Part shown: in pieces, positions 35,793 through 46,632 of the stretch | How the letters are laid out: every line of letters begins with the position of its first letter | Position numbering within the stretch: position 1 is the stretch's first letter | DNA from: Callipepla californica brunnescens | Lineage: Eukaryota; Chordata; Aves; Galliformes; Odontophoridae | Direction of reading: 5' to 3' | DNA length: 64,000 nt | Assembly (NCBI GenBank): GCA_023055505.1 | Contig: JALIRH010000035.1 | Location: 5,512,382-5,576,381, forward strand | Translations under genes and position numbers: made by a program | The notes under the pieces: model-generated | Databases searched by the model: none | Told to the model about the DNA's origin: nothing | Seen by the model: only the letters and a program-made list of their open reading frames with translations

Positions 35793-35924
35793 GCTACAAG
35801 AAAAACAGACTGTCTGGGGGCAATGGCACAGTTTTGAAACACTCAGACCCTCTCAGTGTTAGCGGGGAAGGAGAACATCACACACACACACACCAAGAGG
35901 TGAAAGCAAAGGGAGAAAAGTTGA

Positions 35925-36262
35925 ACCAGTCGACTTGAAACTCCTGCAGGAGCCCCCGCTGGGAGAAAATGCATTTGTTACGTTAATCGGTGCTGGAGAT
36001 AGCGCCAAACGAATGAAAGTTATTAAAGGAAGGGAGATGGATGGGACTCAAGTCATCCGTTTGTTTTGCCAGCGCCAAATTCGTTTCCAGAAAAAGCCCT
36101 TATCAATTTCCAGGGAATAGTTTGCTCTGTCAGTGTCGGCTGGGTGTTAATGTTCTTTACGGCTCCGTTAGAGCTGGTGCAGTGACACCAATCTAAATAA
36201 GGGAGGAAGGAAGGCTTAATCAGCCTGTCACTGACCAGTTATTAACATTTTAGAACAAGGGC
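35925..36262. promoter_or_regulatory. Candidate regulatory element with paired GCGCCAAA
   Basis: Unique DNA just right of the GATA array. GCGCCAAA occurs at 36002-36009 and 36072-36079 in the same orientation 70 bp apart, matching the E2F-type core. TGTTACGTTAATCGG, GAAAGTTATTAAAGG, CTTAATCAGCCTGTCACTGACC and CAGTTATTAACATT add homeodomain- and HNF1-like words. There is no CpG island or initiator, so a distal element is more likely than a promoter. Inferred. Confidence 0.3.
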
Positions 36263-39200
36263 ATTAGAGGAGAAAATTCTGAGAGGTCAATCTGTACTTC
36301 AGGAGAGGAACCAAAGAGATAAGGAGGGAAAACTTGGAGGAGAAATGCGGTGCTGGGCAGGCTGCAGCCATGGGAGCAGGGAGGACACCTCCCCAGGGCA
36401 CCCGAAGCAATATCCACCCTCCAGGACAGGTACTGAGCAGGTAAGTGCTGACCCCTGGAAGGACCTGAATGGTGAAGGGCAGAAAAACAGGCATCTCCCC
36501 CACTGAGGGGCTCTGGCAGTGCTGTCCCCTCCCCGCTCGCACCCCTGGTGTGGCTGCATCTCCGTGGGGCCGTCCGTGATTGCTGCACAGCCCCAAGGGA
36601 TGAAAGCTGTGTGCTTAGATATGGTTTATCCCTTCCAACCCCTGATGATAATCCGGGATTAGTCCTTCCAGCGTATGATTACGTTTTGCCCACTTGCTTT
36701 GAAATGACACCATTCTGGCCCTTTTCTCCACGGCTTGTCCCACCAACCCTTAGGAAAACTGCTTGCCAGGCTCTGATTAAACCCTGCATGCAGCAAAGTC
36801 CTACTGGGATCCCGAACAACTTCACATGTCCATTCTCTCCCTTTTTCCTCTGCTGAGCTCCACGTACTCATCCCTCCAACGTCTCCGTGGGGACAGGGCA
36901 TGCCTCGCTATGCACAAGTGCATGTATTCATTTCCCATAATAAATATGCAGCTTTGCCAGCAGCCGTGGCTCCTGACCATCATTTTCCCCCAGGCAGATG
37001 GATCCATTGGAAAGAAACCATCTCGTAATGTCAGCCGGGCTCCGTTTGGGAGCAAGGCATCAGCTGGGGAGCTGCTGCTGCTGCTCCCCATTAGGTTTAT
37101 TCGCTATCTGTGTTGCTGGGCCATTAAAGGAGCTGTGTGATAGCTGTCTGGCTGTTCACAGGAGCAGTGGAGCAGCGGGAGAGACAGCAGCCGTCCCTCA
37201 AATGATTTCTCCGGGGGGAACGAAAAGAGAGAGAGAGAAATAAAAAAGAAAAAATCCGTGGCAGAAGAGTCGGTAGAGCCAACTTTCCCAGTGTTGTTTT
37301 TTTTGATTGCTATTGTTATATGTTTCTTAAGAGAGGAAATTTGTTTTGTTTTCAAGCTCATTTCACGTGTTATTCATGCTTCCAGAGAAAGGGAACCTGG
37401 CTCTGACATGTCCAGACACCGTGAAGGCTGGGGATGCTCTTTGGAGTGGCTGTGCTGCTGATGGTTTGTTGACTCCGGCCTGAAGGAATGCAGGAGGGGA
37501 CTCTTTGCTGGGGTTGGATGCGTTGAGGTGCAGGTTTTTGCATCATGGAGTCACCTGCAGCTCTCGGCTCTGTTACACCAGCTGATCTCTCACCCAGCAG
37601 ACCTGCAGCAGAGTGATCTGGAAGGCCCCAAAGGACAAACACAGAGGCAGGGCTGGCATCAGCGGCAGAGGCAGAATTGCTCACTACATCCTGGGCTCTG
37701 GGATGGCACCATTGACCATGATTTCTGCTTGGTACACACAGCTAGGACTCCTCTTGGATCCCTCCATGAGGTTTTATTGCTCTCATCCACACTGCTCAGG
37801 CTGTTTTGCACCCACACACCCTCCTTTCCCCTTCTTTCCTTCCTCAAAGGAAAAAGAAGTGGCAATACCCAGAAAGGTTCAAGCTGCCTTCACTGTCAAC
37901 ACTCAGGGCTCTGATTATCCCCAGCCAGCATCTATTACCCTGAGCAGACACAGTAATTATTACCCAGCCTGTAATAACCGACTGAGCATAGATAATAAAT
38001 GAAAAAAAAAACCCTTAGTGTTCGGGGGTGCACAAAGGATAGAAGGATTCTTCTGTTGCAAAGGTGGCTGCAGCCCTCTGATTCCTATGGCCCTGACCTT
38101 GGTCCAACCCTGAGAGCCCCAGCCAGGATTTGAGTGAGGATGCAAGTCCATTGCAATTCACTGGAGGGGGGGAAAAGTAGCACTGAGCCTCCAGCCCCAT
38201 TCCTCGCTGCTCTGATGGCCCCTCCTGCAAGATCTGAATCTATGAAAGATGGTTTTAATACCCAGCATGCCGCAGGGATATTTGTTTGGTGACAGTGCAC
38301 GTTAAAGTCAACCAGCCCGAATCCACCCGATAAATAAGGCAAGGCTGAAAGTTGGGCTTGCCACAATGAGCTTGGGGAGGGAGGTGGGGAGATGGATGGA
38401 TTTTATTATTGCTATTATGGCAATTATTATTATTATTATTTATTAGGCGAATAGAAGGAGCAGCAATTCTGTCTCCTGGTCCAAAGGCCCAATTGCCACG
38501 GCTGGCTCGCAATGACAGAGCGCAGCGACGCAGCACAATAGCAGCAAATTATAAATCATTGCCTTTTGTTTCAGATTGAGCACTGAGAGTCAGCAGCTCA
38601 CCCTCTGTTGCCTTCCCATAAAGAGGGTTCAGGAGGAAAAGAGAGCTCCACAGGGACCCCAAACCAGTGGGGGTGGGGGCCGTGTGTTCCCACCCCATTC
38701 TATTCCTACCCCAGAATTGGTGGCATGCAGCAGGGTCGCAGAGCAGGGGTTGCATGCCACAAGCCAACCCAAATACCACCATGAAGTGTTGAATTTGGCT
38801 TCCCTTTCCTCATTAGAGCTGATTACACTAATCGACATGTTTGTTTGGGGTGGATGGATTTTGTTGTCTTTTTTTTTGTTGTTATTTTCTTTGGAACATG
38901 AACAACTTGGCTGTTGTGAGAGACAGAATTCTCAAGGGGAACTGCAGGGATCATCCACCTCCTCCTGTGCATGGTTGGGTGGAGCAGAGCCTTTTAGCAC
39001 AGCACTTTCTGGTGCTGCTTCATTTGCAGAGTGCCTTTAAAGGATTAGCTCCCTCCAGAGATTCAACCACAGCTTTCCATGGGATGGTTTGCCTCGATGC
39101 CTCAGTTTCCCACAAGGAACTGCAGGTCTCTCTCTCATCCCACTGTTAGATTTGTTTCGTCTCTGCAAAGAAGAGATGTAGGGATGGTGAAGAGAGGGGT

Positions 39201-40100
39201 AATGCAGGCTGAGGTACCCAGAGCAGGATGCACAGTGCTGGGGTGCACATCCCCTGAGACACAGCACTCAGTGCACGGTGCTGCCGAGCAGCTCAGGTTT
39301 TAGCCAAAGCTGTTGCAGCAGCGAGACACCAGCGCTCGCACACTTCAGTCCATTAAATCTACAATGGATGATCCCCATGGATTAAATAAGACTGTGATTG
39401 GGAAGTTCATTTGAAAGCTTTCGCCACTGTGAGCACTGAACTGCCCCAGCCTGCTGCGCTACCACCTCAATCAGCATTAAATTCTGGATCAGGCTGGCTG
39501 ATTTCTGAAGACCTCACATCTAAAGGTCGAGCAGATCATCTGCTGCTGAGCGGGAGAGGGGCAGTGGGAAGCATCACTGCCAGCCAGGGAGCCTGCTGGG
39601 CTCTGTGTCCTGACGCCAGCTGAGCCCAGGGACCAAAGGGAGCAGGCAAAGCCCTGAGGCAGCCCCAGAGCAAACAGATCCAGAGTTTTCACAAGAAAAG
39701 GAAAAGTCTCCATAAAGCAGCGCTGAGCAGCAGGAATGTTGCAATGTCCAGAGCAAAAGGTATGGTTTAGTGGATTTTTTTTTTCCTTTTTATCTTATGT
39801 ATGAAATTTGAGGGGAAGTGGAGCTCATCACAGTCCATAAACCAAAACGTGAAGGTGAAGCCATCTGGTAGAAAAGGAGCAGAAAGTCAGACCTGCTCCA
39901 GCCAGAATCAGCTCTTCCTCTGCCTTCCTCCTCCTCCCACCCCAGAGCATCTCCCCATCATCCCCTCTCCCCCAGATACACAACAGCTTCAGCCCTCCCC
40001 TGCGGCACACATCGAGCCGCCCACCAACCCACTGCCCTCATCCCTTCTATCAGCACTACAAACCCCGCAGCAATTCATTCTGGCATTGCTGTTTCTACCA
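36263..40100. other. Long non-coding stretch
   Basis: Unique DNA holding a TTATTA microsatellite (38401-38445) and short GAGA and A-rich tracts (37220-37255). Frames of 102-154 codons are mutually overlapping and have no recognised content. Confidence 0.45.
38401..38445 (+). repeat. ATT trinucleotide-rich microsatellite
   Basis: Interrupted TTATTA units (TTTTATTATTGCTATTATGG then AATTATTATTATTATTATTT) over about 45 bp. Confidence 0.9.
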
Positions 40101-40260
40101 GGCGGCCTTGCGATAACGCGCCCGGCCGTCAGCGCTCGCAGCTGCACGGCAGATTAGTTATATTGTGCTGCGAGGCACCCGGCAAAACCATCAGTGAGGC
40201 ACTCACAGAATTAGGGCCTGGCACTTAATCGCTTTGCTGGTGGCTGCGTGTTATTAAATT
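40101..40260. promoter_or_regulatory. Small CpG cluster beside AT-rich homeodomain words
   Basis: About ten CpGs occur in 40101-40175 (GGCGGCCTTGCG, AACGCGCCCGGCCG, AGCGCTCGCAG), unusual in a CpG-depleted flank. The next 90 bp carry AGATTAGTTATATTG, ACTTAATCG and TTATTAAATTC. It is too short for a standard CpG island. It may be a conserved element or a minor promoter. Low confidence. Confidence 0.25.
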
Positions 40261-43200
40261 CCCCCGAGTTCAGCAACTTCGTAGCCTAGCTTCAGGTTGC
40301 TTTTTTTTGTTGTTTGGGTTTCTTTCTTGCTGCAAGGCTCAGAGCAAAGCTTGGAGTGCCTGGGGAGCTTGGGTGAGCTGGGGTCAGTAATAGCATCCAA
40401 GAAGTGTTTTTCTTTTAATGCCACCAATCTATCTTTCTCTTGATGCTCAAAGCGAATAGATGGAGGCCGTGGTTTCACCAGGGGGCTGAAGCAGTTCGGT
40501 CCTGCTGAAGTCAGTGGGTGTTTGGGGTGGAATTCCTCTCATCTGCCTTTAGATGGAGATATGTCCAACACGTGATTCATCTAGCCCTCACTAAAAACAC
40601 TTTTGGATAAGTTGCCTTCAGAGAAAACACAGAGAGCTCAAATACTTCTGGTCAAGACCTGCCTCTGACTTGCTGCTCCCTCCAGGGAGGACTTAAGCAG
40701 CAGGAGTGCAGCTGGTGCAAGGAGATGCTGGCAAAGCCTCACCCATCCCACGCTGAAGGATTTCCATTCCACAATAAAGGACACCCATCCCATCCCAAAG
40801 GGAGCCCATCCGTAGTGGCATCTGACCCATTTCCAGCCTGTGCACACCCTGGATAAACTCAAAAGAAAAAAAAAAGAGAAGAGCAGGGAAGACAGACTCC
40901 TGAATAACCCCTCTGCTGCTTTCCAGGTCAGTCACACCACCATGTGATCACCCACCTCCATCACATTGAACACAGCTTTTCTTCCCACACCCCATCCAAA
41001 CCAGCCCTGTGCTCCGAGGAAAGGCCAAGAATGAGCAGTTTCATTTAGAAAGCAGAGAGAAAAACAGAGTCAGAGCAGGGACTAGAAGCATATTAATATT
41101 TAATCACAGCAGACCTGAGGTTGCCGAGGCAATCGCTGTTAAATGTTATTGAAACAAAGCATTCTCATTCTCAGTGTGGGGGCAGTTCAGGAGCTGCCTT
41201 TCTCCTGGCAGTGCCCAGGACCATTGCCATGGGTAAGTCTTCATGTCAGGACTTCTCAGTGGGGAGGGGAGAAGAATCCCCAGGTGAGCAGGGAACTTTC
41301 CCACCTGGATTTCCATTGAAAAGCAACAAAATACACTGGGGAAACACGATGGCCCCATACACCAGTGCTCAGTGTACTGGGGATGTACATTTGTACACCC
41401 AGCTGTCAGTGTGGGCCACTGAGAAGAAGTACAGAAGCAGAGGGTGTCACCCTTTTCTTGTCCTTGTCCAACTCTTGGTGAACCAACAGATGTTCTGTGT
41501 ACCTGGTGCTACTGCCAGACACCTCCTCCACCTTCTCTCTCTACTGTCTCCCTGCCCTGTGTTTCCAAAACAGATGAAGTAGTCCATGCTCTGTAAGTGC
41601 TTCACTCTTTTGCTGATGTTCTGGTGGCAACTTGCTCACATTTCCCAAAGCAAGGTTCTTAGAAGGCTCCAAGGAGATATTTGGGCAGGAGATTCAAGCC
41701 TTGGTGTCATACAGCCTACAGCACTGCTTTAAATCCTTCAAGGGGTTAAAGTTGGAGGAGCAGCTCCTCACCACCTGGCCTGACATGTCATTAGCAGTTC
41801 TGATATCTCACTTTCATCAGAGTGGGATTTCTTTCCTGAGAATTAATTTTCATTTTTGCCCGCACACAAATCATGAGCCCTGCTCTCCAAATGAAGTGCT
41901 AACGTTTCCTGTCACCTCCTGCTCCTCACTCCCTGCAATTCCTTAAAGCTGCTGCAATCAAGACCACGAAAAGAGAATCAATTAGGCCCCAATGTATCAA
42001 GAGCCCACGAGCCACTGTGAAGAACCCAACACATCATTACCAAGCTTGTGAAATCTCTGCCTAAAGAGCAGACATGTAGAAAGCAAAAGCATAGAGTGGC
42101 CTAAGGATATTTCCCTCACCTTTACCTTCATCCCAGTGCTCCTGGCAGTGTCAAAGCAACTCTGACTTCTCAAGTGCTTTATGATAAGGAGAGGAAACTT
42201 GTCTTCTCCCTGTTGGCAAATGGAGATGCTGGGTATAGGCTGGGTCTTCCACGTGGCTTTGCATTATAGACACCCTGAGCTAGGCGATGTGGGTTATTTC
42301 CCCCAGAGGATTACATCATCCCCATGTGCTTTATCTTTTCCCTTGGAAAATCACTTTGTAGAGGACTGAAGGGAGGTTTTTCCCCCTGTTTTTGACTGAA
42401 AACCCCAAAATCCTACAAAACACCCCCCCAAACCAAATATTCCCCTCTAAAGCACTCAGGTCTAAGCCACCAGCCTCAGCCAACCTTTCCCCTGAAGTTA
42501 AACCCAAGCATCTGCATCAAAATATGAGACGCAGTGCTTGTCTGCCCTCAGATTTTAGAGCAGAACAGTTGTCTCCATGGAAACCCACATTTTCTCTTTT
42601 TCCCTTTTTTTTTCTTCTTTTTTTTCCAGTTCAGAAACCAGAACACCACAGCATGGAGCAACGCACGGGGCAAGGGGAGAGCACCCACTGTGGGCACCAG
42701 AGCTGCAGGAGAGACTAGTCCTGTTCTTAATGGAGAAGAGCTGTTTGTATGGGATACACCTCTGAGCTTTTCCTAGAAAACCGCTCCTTGATTAGAGAAA
42801 ATGCTTTGCCCATAATATCTCAGACGCAGTGGATGTGCGCTGGGCAAGTCCCTTGCAAGGCAGGTGCACACCTGAAACCCAGGCTGTGCCTCCAAGTGCC
42901 TCCAGCCAGGCTGTTTCCTCAAATTACCTTAAAGAAAGGTCAATCTCACTCCTGAAGGTGAACATCAGGAACCTGCTCCACATTTCTTCATGGCCTCAGG
43001 GCTGCTCTTCAGGCAGATCTCCCCACAGACTTGTCAGATCAGAAAAGGGTACGCCTGTGGGAATGAAGGCAAGCCTCTGCCTCCCCAGGTCTTTTTACTT
43101 TCCAGAGCTAAATGTCTTCCCAAAGGGCAAAATCCGAACTGGGGCAAGGTTCTGATGAAGGGCTGTGCTCCCCCTCAGCCCCTCCGATCCCAGCGTCCTT

Positions 43201-43499
43201 TCTAAAGGTTGCTCATCTCCTCCAGCATCCTTGACGCATTTGGCACTGGACACCTCTGGGGGAAAGGCTGCCAGATGGAGATGAGGAGAAGGGGTTTAGC
43301 AGTGAATACCTACCTGATGAATTATCCCCTCTGGGCAAAAGCTGGAGTTTATCATCACCCCTAGGTCATCATTAGGGATACCCCAGAGCCTGGTGTTTCT
43401 TTTGGCTCCCTCATCCAGAAATTCCCTTCCATAGCACGTGTGGGATGCCTTCTCCAACCTGTATTTCGGGGATGCAATCATCTCATCCATGTACTACTT
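40261..43499. other. Long non-coding stretch
   Basis: Contains a degenerate minisatellite (40740-40850), ATATTAATAT at 41090-41099 and short T-tracts (42601-42626). A minus-strand frame at 43296-43490 ends in a good donor-like CAGGTAGGT near 43307-43315, but its protein is unrecognised and no acceptor is convincing. Confidence 0.4.
40740..40850 (-). repeat. Degenerate minisatellite, period about 21
   Basis: On the minus strand, GGATGGG/GGAATGG-type words recur about every 21 bases (GGATGGGCTCCCTTTG, GGATGGGATGGGTGTCC, GGAATGGAAATCC, GGGATGGGTGAGG). Three to four diverged units. Confidence 0.5.
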
Positions 43500-43690
43500 T
43501 AATATACATAAACACGTGTCCGGTTTCTAAAGCCCATATTGTTTTGCAGAACAAAAGCTGCCGTATATTAATATCGTTATCAACAGCTCTCAGTTATTGC
43601 CGCACTTGGTAATTACGCCTGACGACATGCTGAATGACAGAAGTGAAGTTTAAGGTCAACCACGGAAAAAATTAGCAGCGGCTTCTGCCT
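43500..43690. promoter_or_regulatory. Candidate conserved regulatory element
   Basis: AT-rich with retained CpGs: ACACGTGTCCGG (E-box), CATATTGTTTTG (SOX-like), CCGTATATTAATATCG (palindrome ATATTAATAT at 43565-43574), TTATTGCCGC, GGTAATTACGCC, AAGGTCAACCACGG. It opens a 2.6-kb run of similar blocks up to 46.1 kb. Function is inferred. Confidence 0.35.
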
Positions 43691-43849
43691 CTCCAGGGAA
43701 CGGATGGAAACCACAAAATGGGGCTCAGATTTGAGCCATGGAGCCCGACCTTCCTGCACAGAGCTCTGCTCCGCCTCGAAGACAATGTCCTGGTGCGAGG
43801 CTTTCATTTGTCTGATTTAAGAAGTTTGCCACAGCCCCTTCCTGGCAAG

Positions 43850-44060
43850 TTATATTTACAGGTGAAAATGCAGGGTAATATTTAGAGGTAAGTGGTATTT
43901 ATAAGTACATAAGCGGGGAAATGTTTACAGGCAAGATACTCACGGGTAATTATAGATCGATACTTCAAAGTAGAGTAAATAAGCAGGTAAAAGACCTTTG
44001 CCAGGGTGTTACAAATAAATATTTAGATACAACAGATGCATGTAAGTACGTGTAGGTTAT
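43850..44060. promoter_or_regulatory. Forkhead-type motif cluster
   Basis: TATTTAC (43853), TATTTAGAGG (43879), TATTTAT (43896), TGTTTACAGG (43922) and GTAAATA (43975) lie within 130 bp, followed by AAATAAATATTTAG. Several share a trailing AGG, so part of the pattern may be cryptic tandem duplication of a TTTACAGG unit rather than independent sites. Regulatory role is inferred. Confidence 0.35.
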
Positions 44061-44155
44061 GGGGAAGAGATAAAGATTAGAATTTAGATGGAGCGCTTTT
44101 ATGGGAGGAGAGGCAAAGTACAGCTGCACCATTAGCAGCACATCCATAACTCAGC

Positions 44156-44235
44156 CACATAAGAGCATCCGAGCGACGCTATCAGATCAGACCCACGGTC
44201 CATCACACCGGGCTTCCAGCAGCAGCTCCTAGCAG
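44156..44235 (-). mobile_element. Possible ancient CR1/L3-type remnant
   Basis: ACATAAGAGCATCCGAGCGA, then GCTATCAGATCAGACCCACG and GTCCATCACACCGGGC, parallels from memory the amniote repeat pattern ACATAAGAAC...GGTCAGACC..GGTCCAT..AGCCC. The recalled family is CR1/L3-like and lies here in reverse. It is much diverged and short, so this call is tentative. Confidence 0.45.
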
Positions 44236-44639
44236 CGCTGCTGAGCAGAGCAGCGAAGGTCAGAGGAGTCTTTTTTTCCATTTGGGGAGCCCTAATGCCT
44301 CGCCACACCGAGTCCAGGACAGAGGGCAGCGCTCGGACCCATTACTCCCTCCCATCTCACATCACATCCCCATCTCCACTTTCAACGCTCCGCAGCTCGT
44401 GTTTGACGAAGTTCAGCTGAGCAATGGGCAGCCTGGAAGGGCCCGAGATCCCAACGAAATCCCCATCCCATTTATCAAGTCAAAAATGGAGCCGGGTGGG
44501 AGCTAAGTGGGATGAAGCTCTGATCGAGGCGGGCGATTACGGCGGAGCTGATTACACAAATCACAGCTCCAAGGAGGGGGGGACCGAGGGGTGGAGAGGA
44601 GTTTTTCCAGAGCTGGGCACAGCTCAAGATAAGAGCCTG
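44236..44639. other. Non-coding stretch between candidate elements
   Basis: GC-richer unique DNA with scattered CpGs (GGCGGGCGATTACGGCGGAG near 44528, beside GATTACACAAATCAC). No gene is seen. Confidence 0.4.
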
Positions 44640-45075
44640 TTGTTAGTAAATAAAAAATGCCAGAGAATCGCCTGTCTGATCGGTGCTCGCTCCCATCAGG
44701 CTCGCAGGAGCTGCCAGCATTATTTCCAGCCTTTTCACCCAGAATACTAAGGGCGTTTGGAAAGGCGAGAACAAAGCGACAACTTTATTTGAGCACAAAA
44801 CAAAAGCAAACAAATGCATACCCAGAAGACCAGGGCACCGAAAGGAGGGCGATGGACTATTCAGCCGCCATGTGAAGCGGCTCTCGGACAGCTCATGACT
44901 GTTAAAAAGTTTCCCTCCAAGCCAATGTGCCTTTTTGTTGTTGTCGTGTTTGTTTGTTTGCGAAGAGGAAACAAAGCCAAAGCACTGCTGACGCCTTCGG
45001 TAGTAAATGAAGATAAATATCTCGTGGCCGTTGAGATTGCCAGCATGGGAAAACTGCTCATCGCATCGTTTTGGA
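44640..45075. promoter_or_regulatory. Candidate regulatory block
   Basis: Unique DNA with CpGs and motif words: TTGTTAGTAAATAAAAAATG, GAACAAAGCGACAAC (SOX-like ACAAAG), CAAACAAATGCAT, GTTTGTTTGTTTGCG (forkhead-like), GGAAACAAAGCC, GAAGATAAATATC. The 44643-45188 minus frame (181 codons) spans it but has no recognised domain. Inferred regulatory DNA. Confidence 0.25.
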
Positions 45076-45659
45076 AGGCGTGTGAGTGATGGTTTGGGGT
45101 CCTCGGGCTTGTTTTGCCTCACCCCAAATCCCAGGGGCACACAATGCGAGCTGCAGCTCCCGGTGTTTTGAGCTGGGCACAAACACATGTGCTCCCCAGA
45201 GAACCCCTTTTTGCTGCAGAGATGTCAGTCCCCAAATTCCCTTCTAGTTTATCCCAATGTTTTGGAAGAAAAAGAGAGGGGGGAGACGTGGGGCTCAACT
45301 TCTGTCTGTCTCTGCCTTCAAAACATTTGTTCCCATTCTGCCGTTCTCTGATGGCTTAAAGAGCCCTTCAGCATTCGGTATTTTCTCCCCGTGAAGGTAC
45401 TTAGCCATGGTAATCGAGTCACCTCTCTGTCTCCCTTTTAATAAATTAAGAACATGGAGAGCTTTAAAGCATCTCTCCCAGGCAGCCCCTGGATGCAGCT
45501 GGGTGGCTGTTCCCCAGTTTCCCACCTGGCACAGTCCATGGGCACGGCCACATCAGTTCCCCATCCCTCATCACTGCTACCCATACTGGGGCCCAGGGCA
45601 GGAGAGCCACGGCCATCCTCCTCCAGGAGCTCTTAGAGCTCCCAGCCCTCAGCCATTTG

Positions 45660-46130
45660 GCTGCTTCAGACCATCCAGCTCATTAAACGAAAAGAAAGAC
45701 CTGAAATTTACTGCCTCCATCGATGTAGAAAGCCCTCGGCTTCCCAACAGCCGCTGTCCAACTGGCATTAAACCATAATAGGCCTTTCTCTTTATTTTTT
45801 GAAAGAGAAAGTTAATAATTAAAGATTGGATTATGAGCTAGCCCAGCATCACAAAAAAAGCCACAACTTTATCATATTACGCAGCATCAAAATTAATTAG
45901 GAGCGCGTTAATCTCTAATCTAGGAAAATATTGCGGGATCTCTGGCCTCGGTTTAGCATCCCCCGTCCGCTGATTGACAGCCCGCCTCTTTGAAAGGCTC
46001 TCTGCATCATCCCCGCAATGAAACCTTTGCAAAACTCTGTGTAATCAATGTTGCTTTGATTAGTAAGAGCTTCCAGACGCTGTGGCAGACAGCTCCCGCG
46101 ATGCCTGCTGCGGGTTGCCTTTGTGTGTGC
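45660..46130. promoter_or_regulatory. Strong candidate enhancer with PBX-PREP decamer
   Basis: About 450 bp of unique AT-rich DNA with retained CpGs. TGATTGACAG at 45971-45980 is an exact PBX-PREP/MEIS composite site. Around it are GTTAATAATTAAAG, TTGGATTATGAG, TTATCATATTACGC, AAATTAATTAGG, GCGCGTTAATCTC, GTAATCAATG and TGATTAGTAAG, giving at least six TAAT/ATTA cores. The combination fits TALE-homeodomain plus HOX-type regulation. This is an inference from motif identity only. Confidence 0.45.
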
Positions 46131-46561
46131 TACTAGGCACGTTGAGAGAGTCCTCGCAGCAGCGTGAGCCAGCCGGGTCCCACCCCGCTCCGAGGGCAAA
46201 TCACCACCTGCAGCACTTGGGATGCTGAGCAGGGTCTGATCCCATCCCCAAAATCGCAGATGTGTGTATGTCCCACCCCTCCAGGGGATCTGGGATGGAA
46301 ACGCCGGCAGGGAGATGCTTGAGGAGCACGGTGCTATGCCTATCAAACTTTAACAGATGGTTGTCAGAGCTGCATAGATATCCTGAAACAAGGCTCGGAG
46401 TGTCACGCAGAGCGGCAAATTAAGGGCTGCATCACTGCGAATTGAGCAACGCTCGTTTCTGAAGAAGTCTCTGATTTGAGGCACCTGGGAAGCGCAGCTC
46501 AATGCCATGTGAACTGGGAGCAGGAGGGGCTGGGGCAGGAGGGATCTTGACCTCTAAGGAA
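46131..46561. other. Non-coding stretch, no gene seen
   Basis: Unique DNA with moderate CpG content (GTCACGCAGAGCGGC near 46401). No open frame or repeat is convincing. Confidence 0.35.
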
Positions 46562-46632
46562 CCACAGAATTACAGAGCCACTAAGATCACCAAGTCCAAC
46601 CCCAACCCATCAGTGCCATGGGAAACCCTGGG
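46562..46632 (-). mobile_element. CR1 LINE 3' end remnant, reverse orientation
   Basis: CCACAGAATTACAGAGCCAC, then AAGATCACCAAGTCCAACCC and CAACCCATCAGTGCCATGGG match the reversed CR1 tail. Only about 70 bp remain. Confidence 0.7.

Noticed and set aside
43296..43490. Minus-strand exon-like frame ending in a donor-like CAGGTAGGT
   Set aside because: The peptide is unrecognised and no convincing acceptor with a pyrimidine tract precedes it. A non-coding exon remains possible but unsupported.
44643..45188. 181-codon minus-strand frame
   Set aside because: No conserved motif. It overlaps motif-rich DNA better explained as regulatory.
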